Source: Franconibacter pulveris DSM 19144
GTDB lineage: Bacteria > Pseudomonadota > Gammaproteobacteria > Enterobacterales > Enterobacteriaceae
DNA length: 64,000 nucleotides
Reading direction: 5' to 3'
Assembly: GCA_000621185.1 (NCBI GenBank)
Contig: KK211224.1
Span: 186,001 to 250,000 of the forward strand
Shown: positions 1 through 10,609 of the stretch, one piece after another
Position numbering within the stretch: position 1 is the first letter of the stretch
Layout of the letters: the number at the start of each line of letters is the position of its first letter
Program-made: the position numbers and the translations under genes
The notes under the pieces: model-generated
Told to the model about the DNA's origin: nothing
Database searches by the model: none
What the model saw: the letters and a program-made list of their open reading frames with translations, nothing else

Positions 1-769
1 CCACTGTCAACTCGCTCTTCAGCGGAATGATCGCGCGCTGGACATAGGTGCTAATGTGATCCCACTTGCTCTTCTTGTCTTTGTTGGAACTGTCATAATT
101 CCCGGATGAGTAATCGCGCAGGCGCCATGGACCCAGATTAAGCCCGCTGTTTAGCCCGAGGAAATAGTTGTTATTAGCGCTACCCCCTTCGCTGTGGTCT
201 TCGCTATTCGAGCCGGTGAACTGATAGTTTACCAGCAGTGCAGGAATGCCATCATCCCATTCCTCTGGGGGAATATATCCGCGAGCATTATTATTCATTG
301 CCGCCTGCGGGATACTTATGTCTAATTTCTGGTGCTCAAAATCAAACGAGTTTGATGCAGAAGGAATCGTTTTTTCGATATCAACACAGCTTTCCACCGG
401 TGCTTTTGCTAAATCCGGAATAGCTTTGATATTAACACCCATATTCTGCAGCGCATTTGGCGTGAGGCAGGCGATGAGTCCAGTGTCGTCAGATGAACTT
501 TTATCATTTTTTCCACGGGCATTGAAGGTAACATCACGGTTAGCAAGGAATGATCCATTCAGCCAAATTTCGACACGGTATTTCCCCGCCGCCTGACCAT
601 TACCCTCGAAGCGCGACAAATCCGCCACTGCAGCAGGATCGCTCGCAAGAAAAGCCGGGTTGAAATAGTTTCCTGCATAACTTTGGTTAGAAAAAATTGC
701 TGCTATCAATGCCAGAGTTATCGGTGAGAGGGAAAATGATTTTAAATTATGTTGGTTGTTACACTTCAT
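1..769 (-). CDS. Fimbrial outer-membrane usher, N-terminal part (runs off the left edge)
   Basis: Last visible gene of the fimbrial operon; only the first 256 codons are inside the window. The start is ATG at 769. The translation begins with a basic N-terminus and a hydrophobic signal ending at SYA. It continues with the usher N-terminal features YFNPAFL (mature start), YRVEIWLNG, and RGYIPPEEWDDGIPAL followed by LLVNYQFTGSN, which marks entry into the beta-barrel. Two Cys in the N-domain fit the chaperone-binding domain. Ushers form the outer-membrane pore that recruits chaperone-subunit complexes and assembles the pilus. It follows the chaperone by 22 bp. The family is certain; the fimbrial type cannot be settled from the fragment. 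Confidence 0.93.
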   Translation of the reverse strand, partial: MKCNNQHNLKSFSLSPITLALIAAIFSNQSYAGNYFNPAFLASDPAAVADLSRFEGNGQAAGKYRVEIWLNGSFLANRDVTFNARGKNDKSSSDDTGLIACLTPNALQNMGVNIKAIPDLAKAPVESCVDIEKTIPSASNSFDFEHQKLDISIPQAAMNNNARGYIPPEEWDDGIPALLVNYQFTGSNSEDHSEGGSANNNYFLGLNSGLNLGPWRLRDYSSGNYDSSNKDKKSKWDHISTYVQRAIIPLKSELTV

Positions 770-791
770 GTGTTTGCACCAGTGTTATGTA

Positions 792-1487
792 TTAGCCTGA
801 GCAGGACTGCGTAGGCGTATTTGCGCCAAAATCATTGAGCGTCTGGAACGTTATTTTTCCGTCATTCCCGCCCGGAATATCAACAGTAAGGTTGCTTTTT
901 GGAGCGACCATAGAATTAGGTAACTTTGTTCCGCCGGAATAAAATCTCACTAAGGTAACATAATAAGGTGAAGGGTTGGTTAGCGTAATTTTATTCCCTG
1001 ATAGCTGGCAACGAAGCGTTTTTGGCGCATCAATGGATGGTGTTGGCAGATTTTTGGGACGAACGAATAGCTTAATTACACTTTGAGTCGCAATTTGCAG
1101 GTTATTTGCTGAAAGCTTTGATTTATCAATAGACGGAATCGCTTTACTGTTAAGGTAAAATACGCTTTCACGATCGGTTGGCAGGTCTGGACCTACATAC
1201 ATGATTCTCAGCGTGTTCTCTTTTTTAGCATGAATGACAAAAAGCGGAGGTGTGAGAATGAAATCTGGCGATTTAACTCCGCTGGCATTGTTAACCCATG
1301 ACTGAATTAAAAATTCAGTGCTTTCTGAAGAGTTCGTAATAGGCAGAGAGACTTGCTTGTCTCCTTGAGGATAAATAACACGTGTCGCGCCAAGTGCTAC
1401 GCCACCAGCATGGGCAAATGATGTTGAACCTAGCATTAGTAACCCTACCAGGCCGGTAGCGGTTTTTTTCAAGTAAGGAAATTCCAT
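792..1487 (-). CDS. Periplasmic fimbrial chaperone (PapD/FimC family)
   Basis: About 231 aa. Signal peptide to SFAHA, then the PapD-type first Ig domain: GATRVIYPQGDKQVSLPITNSS, FLIQSW, FILTPPLFVI, and NTLRIMYVG containing the conserved Arg that anchors subunit C-termini. SVFYLNSKAIP and IKLFVRP are also family signatures. The protein stabilises subunits in the periplasm by donor-strand complementation. I chose ATG at 1487 because AGAGAG lies 6 nt upstream. An in-frame GTG at 1505 overlaps the stop of the preceding pilin gene but has no ribosome-binding site. It sits between the minor pilin and usher genes in the usual order. Confidence 0.95.
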   Translation of the reverse strand: MEFPYLKKTATGLVGLLMLGSTSFAHAGGVALGATRVIYPQGDKQVSLPITNSSESTEFLIQSWVNNASGVKSPDFILTPPLFVIHAKKENTLRIMYVGPDLPTDRESVFYLNSKAIPSIDKSKLSANNLQIATQSVIKLFVRPKNLPTPSIDAPKTLRCQLSGNKITLTNPSPYYVTLVRFYSGGTKLPNSMVAPKSNLTVDIPGGNDGKITFQTLNDFGANTPTQSCSG

Positions 1488-1501
1488 TTCTAACTCTCTA
1501 A

Positions 1502-2059
1502 TCACTGATAATAAAGGCTAAACCAAACCTGTGTGCTGGCATCACCTGGAATGACGTTTCGGCTTGTCGCCCGATAACGTGCGGTGTAATTCAATACCGT
1601 TTCACCATCTTCTAACGGCGAATATCTTATGGGAGAGGTATTAGGAACCAGTAAACGGCCAAGGGAGTCTGAAATACCTAATCCCACGCCATTTGATGCT
1701 CCTGCGTGATTACCTGTCCGGAAAACTAGCGGGTCTTTGCCATCACTTTCACCGGTAAACATAATCCCGACGTTTTTTGTTACTTCGGTAGAACAGTCTT
1801 CAAGTTTTATCTGGAAGGAATGTGGGTCATTCCATTCCCCCAGATCGCTAAATGTATTACTGCGCACTTGCCCCATTTGTACAGTCTGATCCTGGCTATC
1901 CGTTGCTACAGAACATCCTGCGTTCACCACCTCACCGTAAAAATGTACGTAACCATCTTTTATATAATTAGTTAATGGAGCCGCGTGAGCCGAAAGGGAG
2001 AAGATAATAAAAAACGGGGTCAGGATGCTGTAAAGGTTGCGACGCATTAATTGCCGCAT
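1502..2059 (-). CDS. Minor fimbrial subunit (type-1-like pilin)
   Basis: 185 aa with a signal peptide to SAHA. The pilin domain has two Cys (VNAGCSV and LEDCSTE), the spacing of the pilin disulphide, and ends ...VWFSLYYQ with the penultimate Tyr that chaperones recognise. It shares the motif GEVVNAxCxVxxDSxDQTVxxxQVR with the major pilin at 2131-2676, so the two genes are paralogues. GGAGG lies 4 nt before the ATG. It lies beyond a terminator hairpin, so it is probably made at a lower level than the major pilin. It could be a FimI-type assembly subunit or an adaptor; the sequence does not decide. Confidence 0.9.
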   Translation of the reverse strand: MRQLMRRNLYSILTPFFIIFSLSAHAAPLTNYIKDGYVHFYGEVVNAGCSVATDSQDQTVQMGQVRSNTFSDLGEWNDPHSFQIKLEDCSTEVTKNVGIMFTGESDGKDPLVFRTGNHAGASNGVGLGISDSLGRLLVPNTSPIRYSPLEDGETVLNYTARYRATSRNVIPGDASTQVWFSLYYQ

Positions 2060-2081
2060 ATTGCCTCCACTGCAAAATTAT

Positions 2082-2112
2082 AAAAAAAGCCTCCGCGATA
2101 TGCTGCGGAGGC
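2082..2112 (-). terminator. Hairpin terminator/attenuator behind the major pilin gene
   Basis: Read on the minus strand, GCCTCCGC - 8 nt loop - GCGGAGGC is followed by a run of seven T. It lies 18 bp past the major pilin stop and before the minor pilin, chaperone and usher genes. Such a partial terminator gives excess major subunit over assembly proteins in pilus operons. Confidence 0.85.
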
Positions 2113-2130
2113 CTGCAGCATTATTCCTGA

Positions 2131-2676
2131 TTAGGAATAAATCATATTAAAGGTTGCTACCGCTGCAACGTTACCAGGGGTAGATGCCGCTTTAGTCGCG
2201 ATATAATCCACGCTCAGTGGAACAACGTTAGAACCATCGACCAGAGTAATGGAAGAAGATTTATCACCCATTGGCAGAACTTTACCGTCCGGTCCGTACA
2301 GCTGCAGAGCAACGTTTTTAGCCGCGCCAGCGCCAGCGGTATTAGCCAGAGTACCGGCTACGTCTGCATCTTCCTGGCCGTTAAACATTACTGCAGCAGC
2401 AGTGCTTACAGTGGTATCGCAGTCTTCCAGTTTGATCTGGAAATCTTCTTTCTGACCAGCTGCCTGACCTGCTGTAGCCAGACGAACGGTACGGACCTGA
2501 CTCAGGGTTACAGTCTGGTCAACAGAGTCAGCAGACACTGCGCAAGCTGCGTTAACAACTTCACCAATAAAGTTAACAGTACCGCCAGCTACAGTTACAT
2601 CAGCAGCCTGGGCTGCTGATACTGTACCACCTGCCATCAGAGCAGTTACTACCAACGCTAAAACGTGCTTTTTCAT
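2131..2676 (-). CDS. Major fimbrial subunit (FimA-type pilin)
   Basis: About 181 aa. Classical signal peptide ending SAAQA, then a FimA-type Ig fold with the Cys pair NAACAV and LEDCDT, Ala/Val/Thr-rich composition, and the C-terminus AATFNMIYS carrying the conserved penultimate Tyr. ATG at 2676 is preceded by GGAG at 7 nt; an upstream in-frame TTG at 2682 is less likely. It is the first gene of the operon and is preceded by about 500 bp of AT-rich non-coding DNA. The family is typical of type-1-like fimbriae; a specific locus name is not supported. Confidence 0.93.
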   Translation of the reverse strand: MKKHVLALVVTALMAGGTVSAAQAADVTVAGGTVNFIGEVVNAACAVSADSVDQTVTLSQVRTVRLATAGQAAGQKEDFQIKLEDCDTTVSTAAAVMFNGQEDADVAGTLANTAGAGAAKNVALQLYGPDGKVLPMGDKSSSITLVDGSNVVPLSVDYIATKAASTPGNVAAVATFNMIYS

Positions 2677-3178
2677 TTTCAATCTCCGTATACTACCTTG
2701 ATAAAACTTCCATTAATCAGAATATAAAAATCACGTCAATATTTATGGCGCAGACTTTTATTTTCCAGTGACTTAAAGCGGGCGGGTTGAGTCGTGCTTT
2801 AAAAAATTAAATTTTAATTAAACGCTAGGGGCGATTAACATTTAATTTTGCAGAGGCGAACAATTCCTGCTCCTACTAAAGTGAGGTTATTTTCGCCAGG
2901 AGCTAAGCATTTTGCAATTTTATATTCAGTGTACAAATGGACAGGTGTAAAACAATAGCCGTAAAAGTAGTCTATTTCTGGATTGAAATTAGGGTTTTCT
3001 AATTTTGTGTATTAATTGTGTGCTTAATGTTTCCTGAAGTTAATGCGGCGTTATACGCATCATTTATTTTTATTCAGCATTTATTTGCAGGCAGATATAA
3101 TAACAGCCAATAACCCCGGCGCTATTCCGAAAAAAGGTTAAGTATTTAATTAAAAAGCTAATACTCTGGAGAAATAAT
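2677..3178. other. AT-rich non-coding region upstream of the fimbrial operon
   Basis: About 500 bp without a gene, clearly AT-richer than the flanking coding DNA. It should hold the fimbrial promoter. I looked for the 9-bp inverted repeats of a FimB/FimE-type invertible switch and saw none, and no recombinase gene is nearby in the window. Expression is therefore more likely controlled by silencing proteins or activators than by inversion. No specific operator can be named. Confidence 0.5.
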
Positions 3179-3211
3179 ATGGTAACTAAAAAAGCTTGCC
3201 TGTTGCGCTAA
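3179..3211 (+). CDS. Possible 10-codon ORF with a good ribosome-binding site
   Basis: ATG...TAA encoding MVTKKACLLR, with GGAG 7 nt upstream. It lies between the patA terminator and the fimbrial promoter region and points toward the 3' end of patA. It may be a remnant or chance. No homologue is recognised and no attenuator-type hairpin with a T run follows on this strand. Confidence 0.15.
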   Translation: MVTKKACLLR

Positions 3212-3242
3212 TAAAACAGCCCCTCTCCTGGCGGAGAAGGGC
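3211..3242 (-). terminator. Rho-independent terminator of patA
   Basis: On the minus strand GCCCTTCTCC - gcca - GGAGAGGGGC is followed by TGTTTTAT. The 10-bp stem includes one G-T pair and starts 6 bp after the patA stop. Confidence 0.85.
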
Positions 3243-3247
3243 AAAAG

Positions 3248-5055
<1,808 letters not shown>

Positions 5056-5949
5056 ATGAATATTGCCGATTTGGATCTCGCTTTAATTGAATTAAGCACG
5101 GCGCAGAAAGCGCATTTTCAGTGGCTTGGAAAATTGCTGGAGCTTAGTTTGCTGGGCGGCGAGCCGGATGCAGAGCTAACCCATCCCCATGCGCATGAGC
5201 TGTGCCGCTTTAGCCACTGGCTGCGTCATGACCAGAACCGGCAGGCGCAGCACAGCGGCTACGTTTTTAACATCGAGTCTGCCCATAAAGTAATGCATGA
5301 CCGCGCCCGCGAGTTGATGCTGGCTATCCATCAGCAGGCGGTTACCGCCAGCCTGCTGCGCCGTTTTCATCAGGCCCAGCAGGAATTTATGGGGCATATC
5401 GATAAATACCGTGAATGTTTGTTGGTGTTTCGCAATATGCACGACACCTTAACCGGCCTGCCGCTGCGCCATTTGCTTTATCAGGATTTTGATTTTATTC
5501 GCACCCGCTGTGAAAACAATCATCAGGCGTTATGGCTGCTTATGATGGATATCGATCGTTTTAAATCCATTAATGACAGCTGGGGACATAACGCCGGCGA
5601 TGATGTATTACGCAGCGTGGCGGCAACATTTAAAACGTGCGCGCGGGAGAATGAGCGTATTTATCGTTTCGGCGGCGAGGAGTTTATTATGCTGCTGGAA
5701 GTCACCGGTGAAAAAGAGGCGCAGCAGGCGGGCGCGCGTATTTGCGATTATCTTTCACGTCATCCCATCATTATTAAAGAGAACGCTTTAACCGTCACCG
5801 TCACGGGAGGAATAACGCAGGTCGAAAGTAATGAAACGTTACATCAGGCCATCGGCCGCGCCGATAAAGCGATGTATTTTGGCAAAAATAATGGACGCAA
5901 CCAGTGCGTGATGATTCGCCAGAATGGGGAGATGAGGCGGCTTGCGTAG
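5056..5949 (+). CDS. dgcZ: Diguanylate cyclase with zinc-binding CZB domain (DgcZ-like)
   Basis: 297 aa from ATG 5056; a GTG at 5032 would add eight residues. The N-terminal four-helix CZB domain keeps the DgcZ zinc ligands in order and spacing: His20 (AHFQW), Cys50 (ELCRF), and His77 and His81 (AHKVMH). The C-terminal GGDEF domain carries DIDRFKSINDSWGH and an intact GGEEF active site (about 206-210). The inhibitory site upstream reads RENE rather than RxxD. The enzyme makes c-di-GMP from two GTP; in E. coli DgcZ zinc holds it inactive. It sits beside two chemoreceptor genes, consistent with a motility/biofilm role. Function is confident from domain identity; zinc control is inferred from the conserved ligands. 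Confidence 0.88.
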   Translation: MNIADLDLALIELSTAQKAHFQWLGKLLELSLLGGEPDAELTHPHAHELCRFSHWLRHDQNRQAQHSGYVFNIESAHKVMHDRARELMLAIHQQAVTASLLRRFHQAQQEFMGHIDKYRECLLVFRNMHDTLTGLPLRHLLYQDFDFIRTRCENNHQALWLLMMDIDRFKSINDSWGHNAGDDVLRSVAATFKTCARENERIYRFGGEEFIMLLEVTGEKEAQQAGARICDYLSRHPIIIKENALTVTVTGGITQVESNETLHQAIGRADKAMYFGKNNGRNQCVMIRQNGEMRRLA

Positions 5950-6076
5950 ACAAAACAGGGCCAGTTAAGCAGTAATAATAACTAACATAAATAATATACC
6001 TGCGTAATTATCCCGCTAATCCTCATGAAAAATGTGGCTGATAGCACAAATTGCGACCTGAAGCGGCCTTTATCGT

Positions 6077-6103
6077 TAAAGTAAATTTACGTCGCGCCGA
6101 CAT
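6077..6103 (+). promoter_or_regulatory. Sigma-28 (FliA) promoter of aer
   Basis: TAAAGTAA - 11 nt - GCCGACAT, matching the enterobacterial flagellar class-3 consensus TAAAGTTT-N11-GCCGATAA at 13 of 16 positions with the exact spacer. It lies 54 bp before the aer start codon. Confidence 0.85.
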
Positions 6104-6156
6104 TACAAGGCAGAAAAATATATTAACAATTGGATAACCTGCCTAAGGACGCTGCT

Positions 6157-7689
6157 ATGCCTTCACAGCCCTCCGTCACCCAGCGTGAGCTGATGCTGGA
6201 TGACAATACCACCCTCATGTCCACCACCGATCTGCAAAGCTATATTACCCACGCTAACGATACCTTCGTGCAGGTGAGCGGCTACACGCTGCATGAACTG
6301 ACCGGTAGCCCGCATAACCTGGTTCGCCACCCCGATATGCCGAAAGCGGCGTTCGCTGACATGTGGTACACCCTCAAACAGGGCGAGCCCTGGACCGGCA
6401 TCGTGAAAAACCGCTGCAAAAATGGCGATCACTACTGGGTGCGCGCGAATGCGGCGCCAGTTGTGCGTAACGGGAAAACCACCGGCTATATGTCTATCCG
6501 CACGAAAGCCACGCCGGAGGAGATTGCCGCGGTCACGCCTTTATATAAAGCCTTAAACGAAGGCAAAGCGAACCGACGTCTTTATAAAGGGCTGGTGCTG
6601 CGCAAAGGCTGGCTCGGCAAGATGGCGACGCTGCCGCTGCGCTGGCGCGTGCGCGGCGTGATGAGCGGCATCTTTCTGGCGTGGCTTGCCGCGATGCTGC
6701 TCGCCGGGCAGAGCGGGGGCGGTCTGCTGCTCTCCGGCATCGTCTGCGCGCTGGTGATGACGCTCGGCTGCGCCGCGTTTGAGTGGCAGATTGTCCGTCC
6801 GGTAAGCAACGTGGCGCGCCAGGCGCTGAGCGTAGCGACCGGCGAGCGCCAGAGCATCGACCAGCTTAACCGCGCCGACGAAATTGGCGTGACGCTGCGC
6901 GCCGTCGGGCAGCTTGGCCTGATGTGCCGCTGGCTGATTAACGACGTTTCAAGCCAGGTGATAAACGTGCGCAGCGGCAGCGAAACGCTGGCGCGCGGTA
7001 ATGATGATTTAAACGAGCGCACCCGCCAGACGGTGGTCAACGTGCAGCAGACTGTCGCCACCATGAACCAGATGGCGGCCTCGGTGCAAAGCAACTCCGA
7101 AACGGCGGTTGCGGCGGATAAACTCTCCAGCGCCGCAAGCGAAGCGGCCCGCCACGGCGGGCAGGCGATGGAGACAGTGGTCAGCACCATGGACGAGATT
7201 GCCGACAGCACCCAGCGCATCGGTTCTATCACGTCGCTTATCAACGATATCGCTTTCCAGACCAATATCCTCGCCCTGAACGCGGCGGTGGAAGCGGCGC
7301 GGGCGGGCGAGCAGGGCAAAGGTTTTGCGGTGGTGGCAGGAGAAGTGCGCCATCTGGCGAGCCGCAGCGCCAACGCCGCCAATGACATTCGCAAACTGAT
7401 TGAGGCGAGCGCCAGCAAGGTGGAGTCGGGCGCGGTGCAGGTGCACGCTGCGGGCCGCACGATGCAGGATATTGTCAATCAGGTGCAGAACGTCACGCAG
7501 CTTATCGGCCAGATAAGCCAGGCGACCTCCGAGCAGGCGGGCGGCCTTGCCGATCTCACCCGCGCCGTCACCGAGCTTGACGCCATTACCCAGAAAAACG
7601 CCGGGCTGGTGGAGGAGAGCGCGCAGGTCTCCGCGATGGTTAAACACCGCGCCACCCGTCTGGAAGATGCCGTAACCGTACTGCACTGA
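6157..7689 (+). CDS. aer: Aerotaxis/redox receptor Aer
   Basis: 510 aa. The N-terminal PAS domain ([47 protein letters not shown]) binds FAD in Aer. A hydrophobic membrane anchor follows at about residues 170-205, then HAMP and a methyl-accepting signalling hairpin with the conserved tip [20 protein letters not shown]. It senses electron-transport redox state and signals to CheA/CheW. There is no periplasmic domain, as expected for Aer, and the C-terminus DAVTVLH matches E. coli Aer. ATG 6157 was chosen because AAGGA lies 7 nt upstream and the protein then aligns with E. coli Aer; an upstream TTG at 6130 is unlikely. Transcribed from the sigma-28 promoter at 6077. Confidence 0.97.
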   Translation: MPSQPSVTQRELMLDDNTTLMSTTDLQSYITHANDTFVQVSGYTLHELTGSPHNLVRHPDMPKAAFADMWYTLKQGEPWTGIVKNRCKNGDHYWVRANAAPVVRNGKTTGYMSIRTKATPEEIAAVTPLYKALNEGKANRRLYKGLVLRKGWLGKMATLPLRWRVRGVMSGIFLAWLAAMLLAGQSGGGLLLSGIVCALVMTLGCAAFEWQIVRPVSNVARQALSVATGERQSIDQLNRADEIGVTLRAVGQLGLMCRWLINDVSSQVINVRSGSETLARGNDDLNERTRQTVVNVQQTVATMNQMAASVQSNSETAVAADKLSSAASEAARHGGQAMETVVSTMDEIADSTQRIGSITSLINDIAFQTNILALNAAVEAARAGEQGKGFAVVAGEVRHLASRSANAANDIRKLIEASASKVESGAVQVHAAGRTMQDIVNQVQNVTQLIGQISQATSEQAGGLADLTRAVTELDAITQKNAGLVEESAQVSAMVKHRATRLEDAVTVLH

Positions 7690-7709
7690 TCCTGTCGCTA
7701 CGTTCCCCC

Positions 7710-7735
7710 GGGCGGCGCTCCGCCGCCCTTATTTT
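7710..7735 (+). terminator. Terminator of aer
   Basis: Perfect 8-bp stem GGGCGGCG - CTC - CGCCGCCC followed by TTATTTT, 21 bp beyond the aer stop. Confidence 0.88.
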
Positions 7736-8026
7736 CTTCTCTCCTTCTCTTATTTTTGCTGCTAATTCACGCAACGACACCGTTAATTGTGAACTTATTA
7801 TTTTTACTTTGTTAATAATGTATTAATAAAAAAAGTGACGCTGAAAAAATAAGCGCGACGAAACATAAGCAATAATAAATGCACTGGTTTTAAGTCTGGC
7901 TAATTAATACTTAAATAACCCTTCATTGATAAGATAAATAGAGAAAGCGGTCGATCAATAATCAAAAATTAATAGTTTGCAGCTATCAAAGCGAAGCGAT
8001 AAATAAGAAAAAAACGATCAAAAAGG
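7736..8026. other. AT-rich non-coding spacer between aer and the next chemoreceptor gene
   Basis: Roughly 290 bp of AT-rich sequence with no credible gene. It leads into a sigma-28 promoter at 8027. Nothing else is recognisable. Confidence 0.5.
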
Positions 8027-8053
8027 TAAAGTCAGAGGCAATGTTACCGATAA
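8027..8053 (+). promoter_or_regulatory. Sigma-28 (FliA) promoter of the MCP gene
   Basis: TAAAGTCA - 11 nt - ACCGATAA, 13 of 16 consensus positions with the exact spacer. It lies about 105 bp before the MCP start, so the receptor should be co-expressed with late flagellar genes. Confidence 0.88.
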
Positions 8054-8159
8054 ACCTTCTGTCGCTCCCCTTGTTCGGTGAACTGCCGCCTCTCTGACTG
8101 CATGTCTTATGCGGCATTCCCGTTCCGTCAGCTTAATTAACCCGCTTTACGGAGAAAAT

Positions 8160-9710
8160 ATGTCTTTCCGCGATGTAAAAATAAGCACGAAATTAATACT
8201 AGCCTTCGCTTTCTTTATTATCTTGCTGATTGTGAGCGCCTCTCTTTCACTGCTGAGCCTCAGTCAGGCGAATAATAATATTCAGGGCATCGTTAATAAG
8301 GATTATCCCGCCACGGTAAAAGCCAACCAGCTAATAGAAACCTTCCAGAGTTTTGTCAGCACCCAACAACTTATGCTGCTCGATGAAAACCGCCGTTGGG
8401 CGCAGGATTCGGAAAAGCAGCTTAACGCTCTGAGCGCCCGCATTACCGCACTGCTCGCCGACCTGCAAAAGAGCCTGCCGGATGAAGCCTCGCAACGCGC
8501 GCTGGCGCAAATTCGCGAGATTCGCCAGCAATATATCGATTCCCGCATGCGCATCCTGACCGCCGTACAGAACAACAACCGCGACGCGGCGCTGGCGGAG
8601 ATGATGTCCACCACGCTGAACCTGCAAATAAGCTACAAAGAGAAAGTGCAGGCGCTGATCGCCATTCAGAACCAGAACATGGCTGATGCGGGCAAGCATG
8701 TCGCGAAGAGCTATGGCAATAACCGCACCATGCTGATTGTCCTGGCGCTGATCTCCGTCGTGATCGGCACGGCTATCGCAGCGCTTATCATTCGCGCCAT
8801 CACCGCGCCGCTCGGCCAGGCGGTAAGCTTTGCCGAAGCCATTGCCGAGGGGGATTTAACCCGTAACGTGGAAACCGGACGCCGTGATGAAACCGGCCTG
8901 CTGCTGAGCGCGCTGATGGAGATGAAAATGCGGCTGCAGGCGATCGTTGAGGAGGTGCAGAACGGCGCGGAAACCATTTCGTCCGCCGCTTCGCAGATTG
9001 TCGCCGGCAACCAGGACCTGGCGGCGCGCACCGAAGAGCAGGCAAGCTCGGTGGAAGAGACCGCCGCGTCCATGGAGCAGATGACCTCGACCATTAAAAA
9101 CACCTACGACAACACCAGCGTCGCCACGCAGCTCTCGACCGAGGCTGCTAACACGGTGAAAAATAATGGTCAGATGATGCGTCAGGTTACCGACAAGATG
9201 CGCCTGATTAACGAAACGTCTAACCGGATGTCGGAAATTATCAACCTGATCGACGCCATTGCTTTTCAGACGAATATCCTGGCGCTGAACGCGGCGGTAG
9301 AGGCGGCGCGCGCCGGAGAACATGGCCGTGGGTTTGCGGTTGTCGCAGGCGAAGTGCGCCAGCTGGCGCAGAAAAGCGCGGCTTCGGCGAGTGAAATTCG
9401 TACGCTGATTGAAAACTCCACCAACCAGACGCGTGAAGGGATGGGGCTGGTCGAGCAGGCGAGCGGGTTGATTAACGGCATGGTGACGAACGTGGAAGAG
9501 ATGAACCACATCCTGCATGAAATCGCCCAGGCGAGCCGCGAACAGACCGACGGCATTACGCAAATCAACACCGCTATCGGCATGATTGATACCACCACCC
9601 AACAGAACTCAAGCCTGGTGGAGGAGTCGGTCGCCGCCGCCGCATCGCTCAGCGATCAGGCGAATCAGCTCAAAACGCTGGTGAAAGTGTTCCGCCTGCG
9701 CGAGGCGTAA
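8160..9710 (+). CDS. Methyl-accepting chemotaxis protein with 4-helix-bundle sensor domain
   Basis: 516 aa. Topology is a short cytoplasmic N-terminus, TM1 (about 12-33), a periplasmic four-helix-bundle ligand domain (about 34-190), TM2 ([20 protein letters not shown]), HAMP, and a signalling hairpin with tip [25 protein letters not shown]. Ligand specificity cannot be read from the sequence. The C-terminus VFRLREA lacks the NWETF-type pentapeptide, so it probably depends on major receptors for efficient CheR/CheB adaptation. ATG 8160 has GGAG at 5 nt; upstream in-frame codons back to 8109 lack a ribosome-binding site. Confidence 0.93.
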   Translation: MSFRDVKISTKLILAFAFFIILLIVSASLSLLSLSQANNNIQGIVNKDYPATVKANQLIETFQSFVSTQQLMLLDENRRWAQDSEKQLNALSARITALLADLQKSLPDEASQRALAQIREIRQQYIDSRMRILTAVQNNNRDAALAEMMSTTLNLQISYKEKVQALIAIQNQNMADAGKHVAKSYGNNRTMLIVLALISVVIGTAIAALIIRAITAPLGQAVSFAEAIAEGDLTRNVETGRRDETGLLLSALMEMKMRLQAIVEEVQNGAETISSAASQIVAGNQDLAARTEEQASSVEETAASMEQMTSTIKNTYDNTSVATQLSTEAANTVKNNGQMMRQVTDKMRLINETSNRMSEIINLIDAIAFQTNILALNAAVEAARAGEHGRGFAVVAGEVRQLAQKSAASASEIRTLIENSTNQTREGMGLVEQASGLINGMVTNVEEMNHILHEIAQASREQTDGITQINTAIGMIDTTTQQNSSLVEESVAAAASLSDQANQLKTLVKVFRLREA

Positions 9711-9718
9711 AAGCGAGG

Positions 9719-9755
9719 CGAAAACGCCGCCGTAGATGTAATGGCGCGGCGGCGT
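9719..9755 (-). terminator. Hairpin terminator of yqjI
   Basis: On the minus strand ACGCCGCCG - 14 nt - CGGCGGCGT is followed by TTTCG. The stem is a strong 9 bp, but the T run is short. It lies between the converging MCP and yqjI genes and may serve both. Confidence 0.5.
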
Positions 9756-9784
9756 GACACATCAAAGGGGGGGAAACCCGCGTG

Positions 9785-10348
9785 TTAATCGAGCTGCGAA
9801 ATCTCCAGCGCCGCTTTATCGATAATCCCGACAATCTTTTTCAGTAGCGTGGGTTCGATGGGCGCCTGGTTTACTTTTAAATCCAGCACCGCCTTGAGGT
9901 TCTCCAGCGCTCGCTTCATCTCCGGGTTTTTACGCAGCTCGTGGCCGATAATGCGCGCCTTTACACGGGCATGGATATGCGCCAGATGGTCGCTGTTTTC
10001 TTCAAGCCAGGCGGTGCCCGCTTCGGTGATAACAATCTTCTTGCGTCCGCTTTCCTCTTCGCTCAGCGAGATAAACTGCTGCTCTTGCAGAAAATCGAGC
10101 GTCGGGTAGATAACGCCCGGGCTGGGCGTATAGTTGCCGCCGGTCAGCGCTTCTATCTCTTTGATTAACTCATAACCGTGGCTGGCGCCGCGGGTCAGAA
10201 TGTCCAGCATCACCAGGCGCAGTTCGCCGTGGCCGAAAAAGCGTGGGCGGCGCGCGTGGCCCTCTTCATGATGGCCATGCCCGTGACGGTTGCGGCGCAT
10301 GCCGTGCGCGTCGCTATGGAGGTCGTGGTAACGGTGAAAGTGTCGCAT
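9785..10348 (-). CDS. yqjI: PadR-family metal-responsive repressor YqjI
   Basis: 187 aa. The PadR winged-helix domain (LRLVMLDILTRGASHGYELIKEIE, TPSPGVIYPTLDFLQEQQFI) is followed by a C-terminal dimerisation helix ending ISQLD, as in E. coli YqjI. There the protein represses itself and yqjH, with nickel relieving repression. Upstream of the domain is a 40-residue histidine-rich segment (HFHRYHD, HGHGHHEEGHARR) that could bind metal. It contains no Cys, whereas the E. coli N-terminus is rich in both Cys and His. Divergent from yqjH, with operator-like palindromes in the spacer. Confidence 0.94.
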   Translation of the reverse strand: MRHFHRYHDLHSDAHGMRRNRHGHGHHEEGHARRPRFFGHGELRLVMLDILTRGASHGYELIKEIEALTGGNYTPSPGVIYPTLDFLQEQQFISLSEEESGRKKIVITEAGTAWLEENSDHLAHIHARVKARIIGHELRKNPEMKRALENLKAVLDLKVNQAPIEPTLLKKIVGIIDKAALEISQLD

Positions 10349-10363
10349 GGTCGTCTGCTCTCG

Positions 10364-10391
10364 CGATATTTAGATATATCTATATATATCG
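10364..10391. promoter_or_regulatory. Probable YqjI operator at yqjI
   Basis: AT-rich 28-bp element with outer arms CGATAT / ATATCG around a perfect inner palindrome AGATATATCT, just upstream of yqjI. The core TTAGATATATC recurs in front of yqjH at 10565-10575. The shared motif in a PadR-controlled divergent region makes it the best candidate binding site. Confidence 0.6.
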
Positions 10392-10538
10392 AATAGTAAG
10401 GGTTTTGCAAAGCACAAGCGGTAAAGAAAAATCATTAAACGCTCAATTTATTGATTTTTAAGTCTTTTATACGGAGCGTTGTCATTCTGTGCCGCGGCGC
10501 CTGAATGCTATCTAAAAAAACTTGCATTCACGCTTAAT

Positions 10539-10557
10539 AGCAACCATTATCATTTAC
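10539..10557. promoter_or_regulatory. Fur box upstream of yqjH
   Basis: On the minus strand GTAAATGATAATGGTTGCT matches the 19-bp Fur consensus at 12 positions, including the core AATGATAAT. E. coli yqjH is known to be repressed by Fur as well as YqjI. Confidence 0.65.
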
Positions 10558-10576
10558 GAAAATTTTAGATATATCG
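10557..10576. promoter_or_regulatory. Probable YqjI operator at yqjH
   Basis: CGAAAATTTTAGATATATCG, sharing TTAGATATATC with the element at yqjI and bounded by CGA/TCG. It abuts the Fur box, so YqjI and Fur could control yqjH together. Confidence 0.55.
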
Positions 10577-10609
10577 TAATCTCTTCACCTTCACACTGGC
10601 AGGTTGAAC

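Noticed and set aside
2677..3247. Invertible fim switch upstream of the pilin gene
   Set aside because: No TTGGGGCCA-type inverted repeats and no FimB/FimE recombinase gene nearby.
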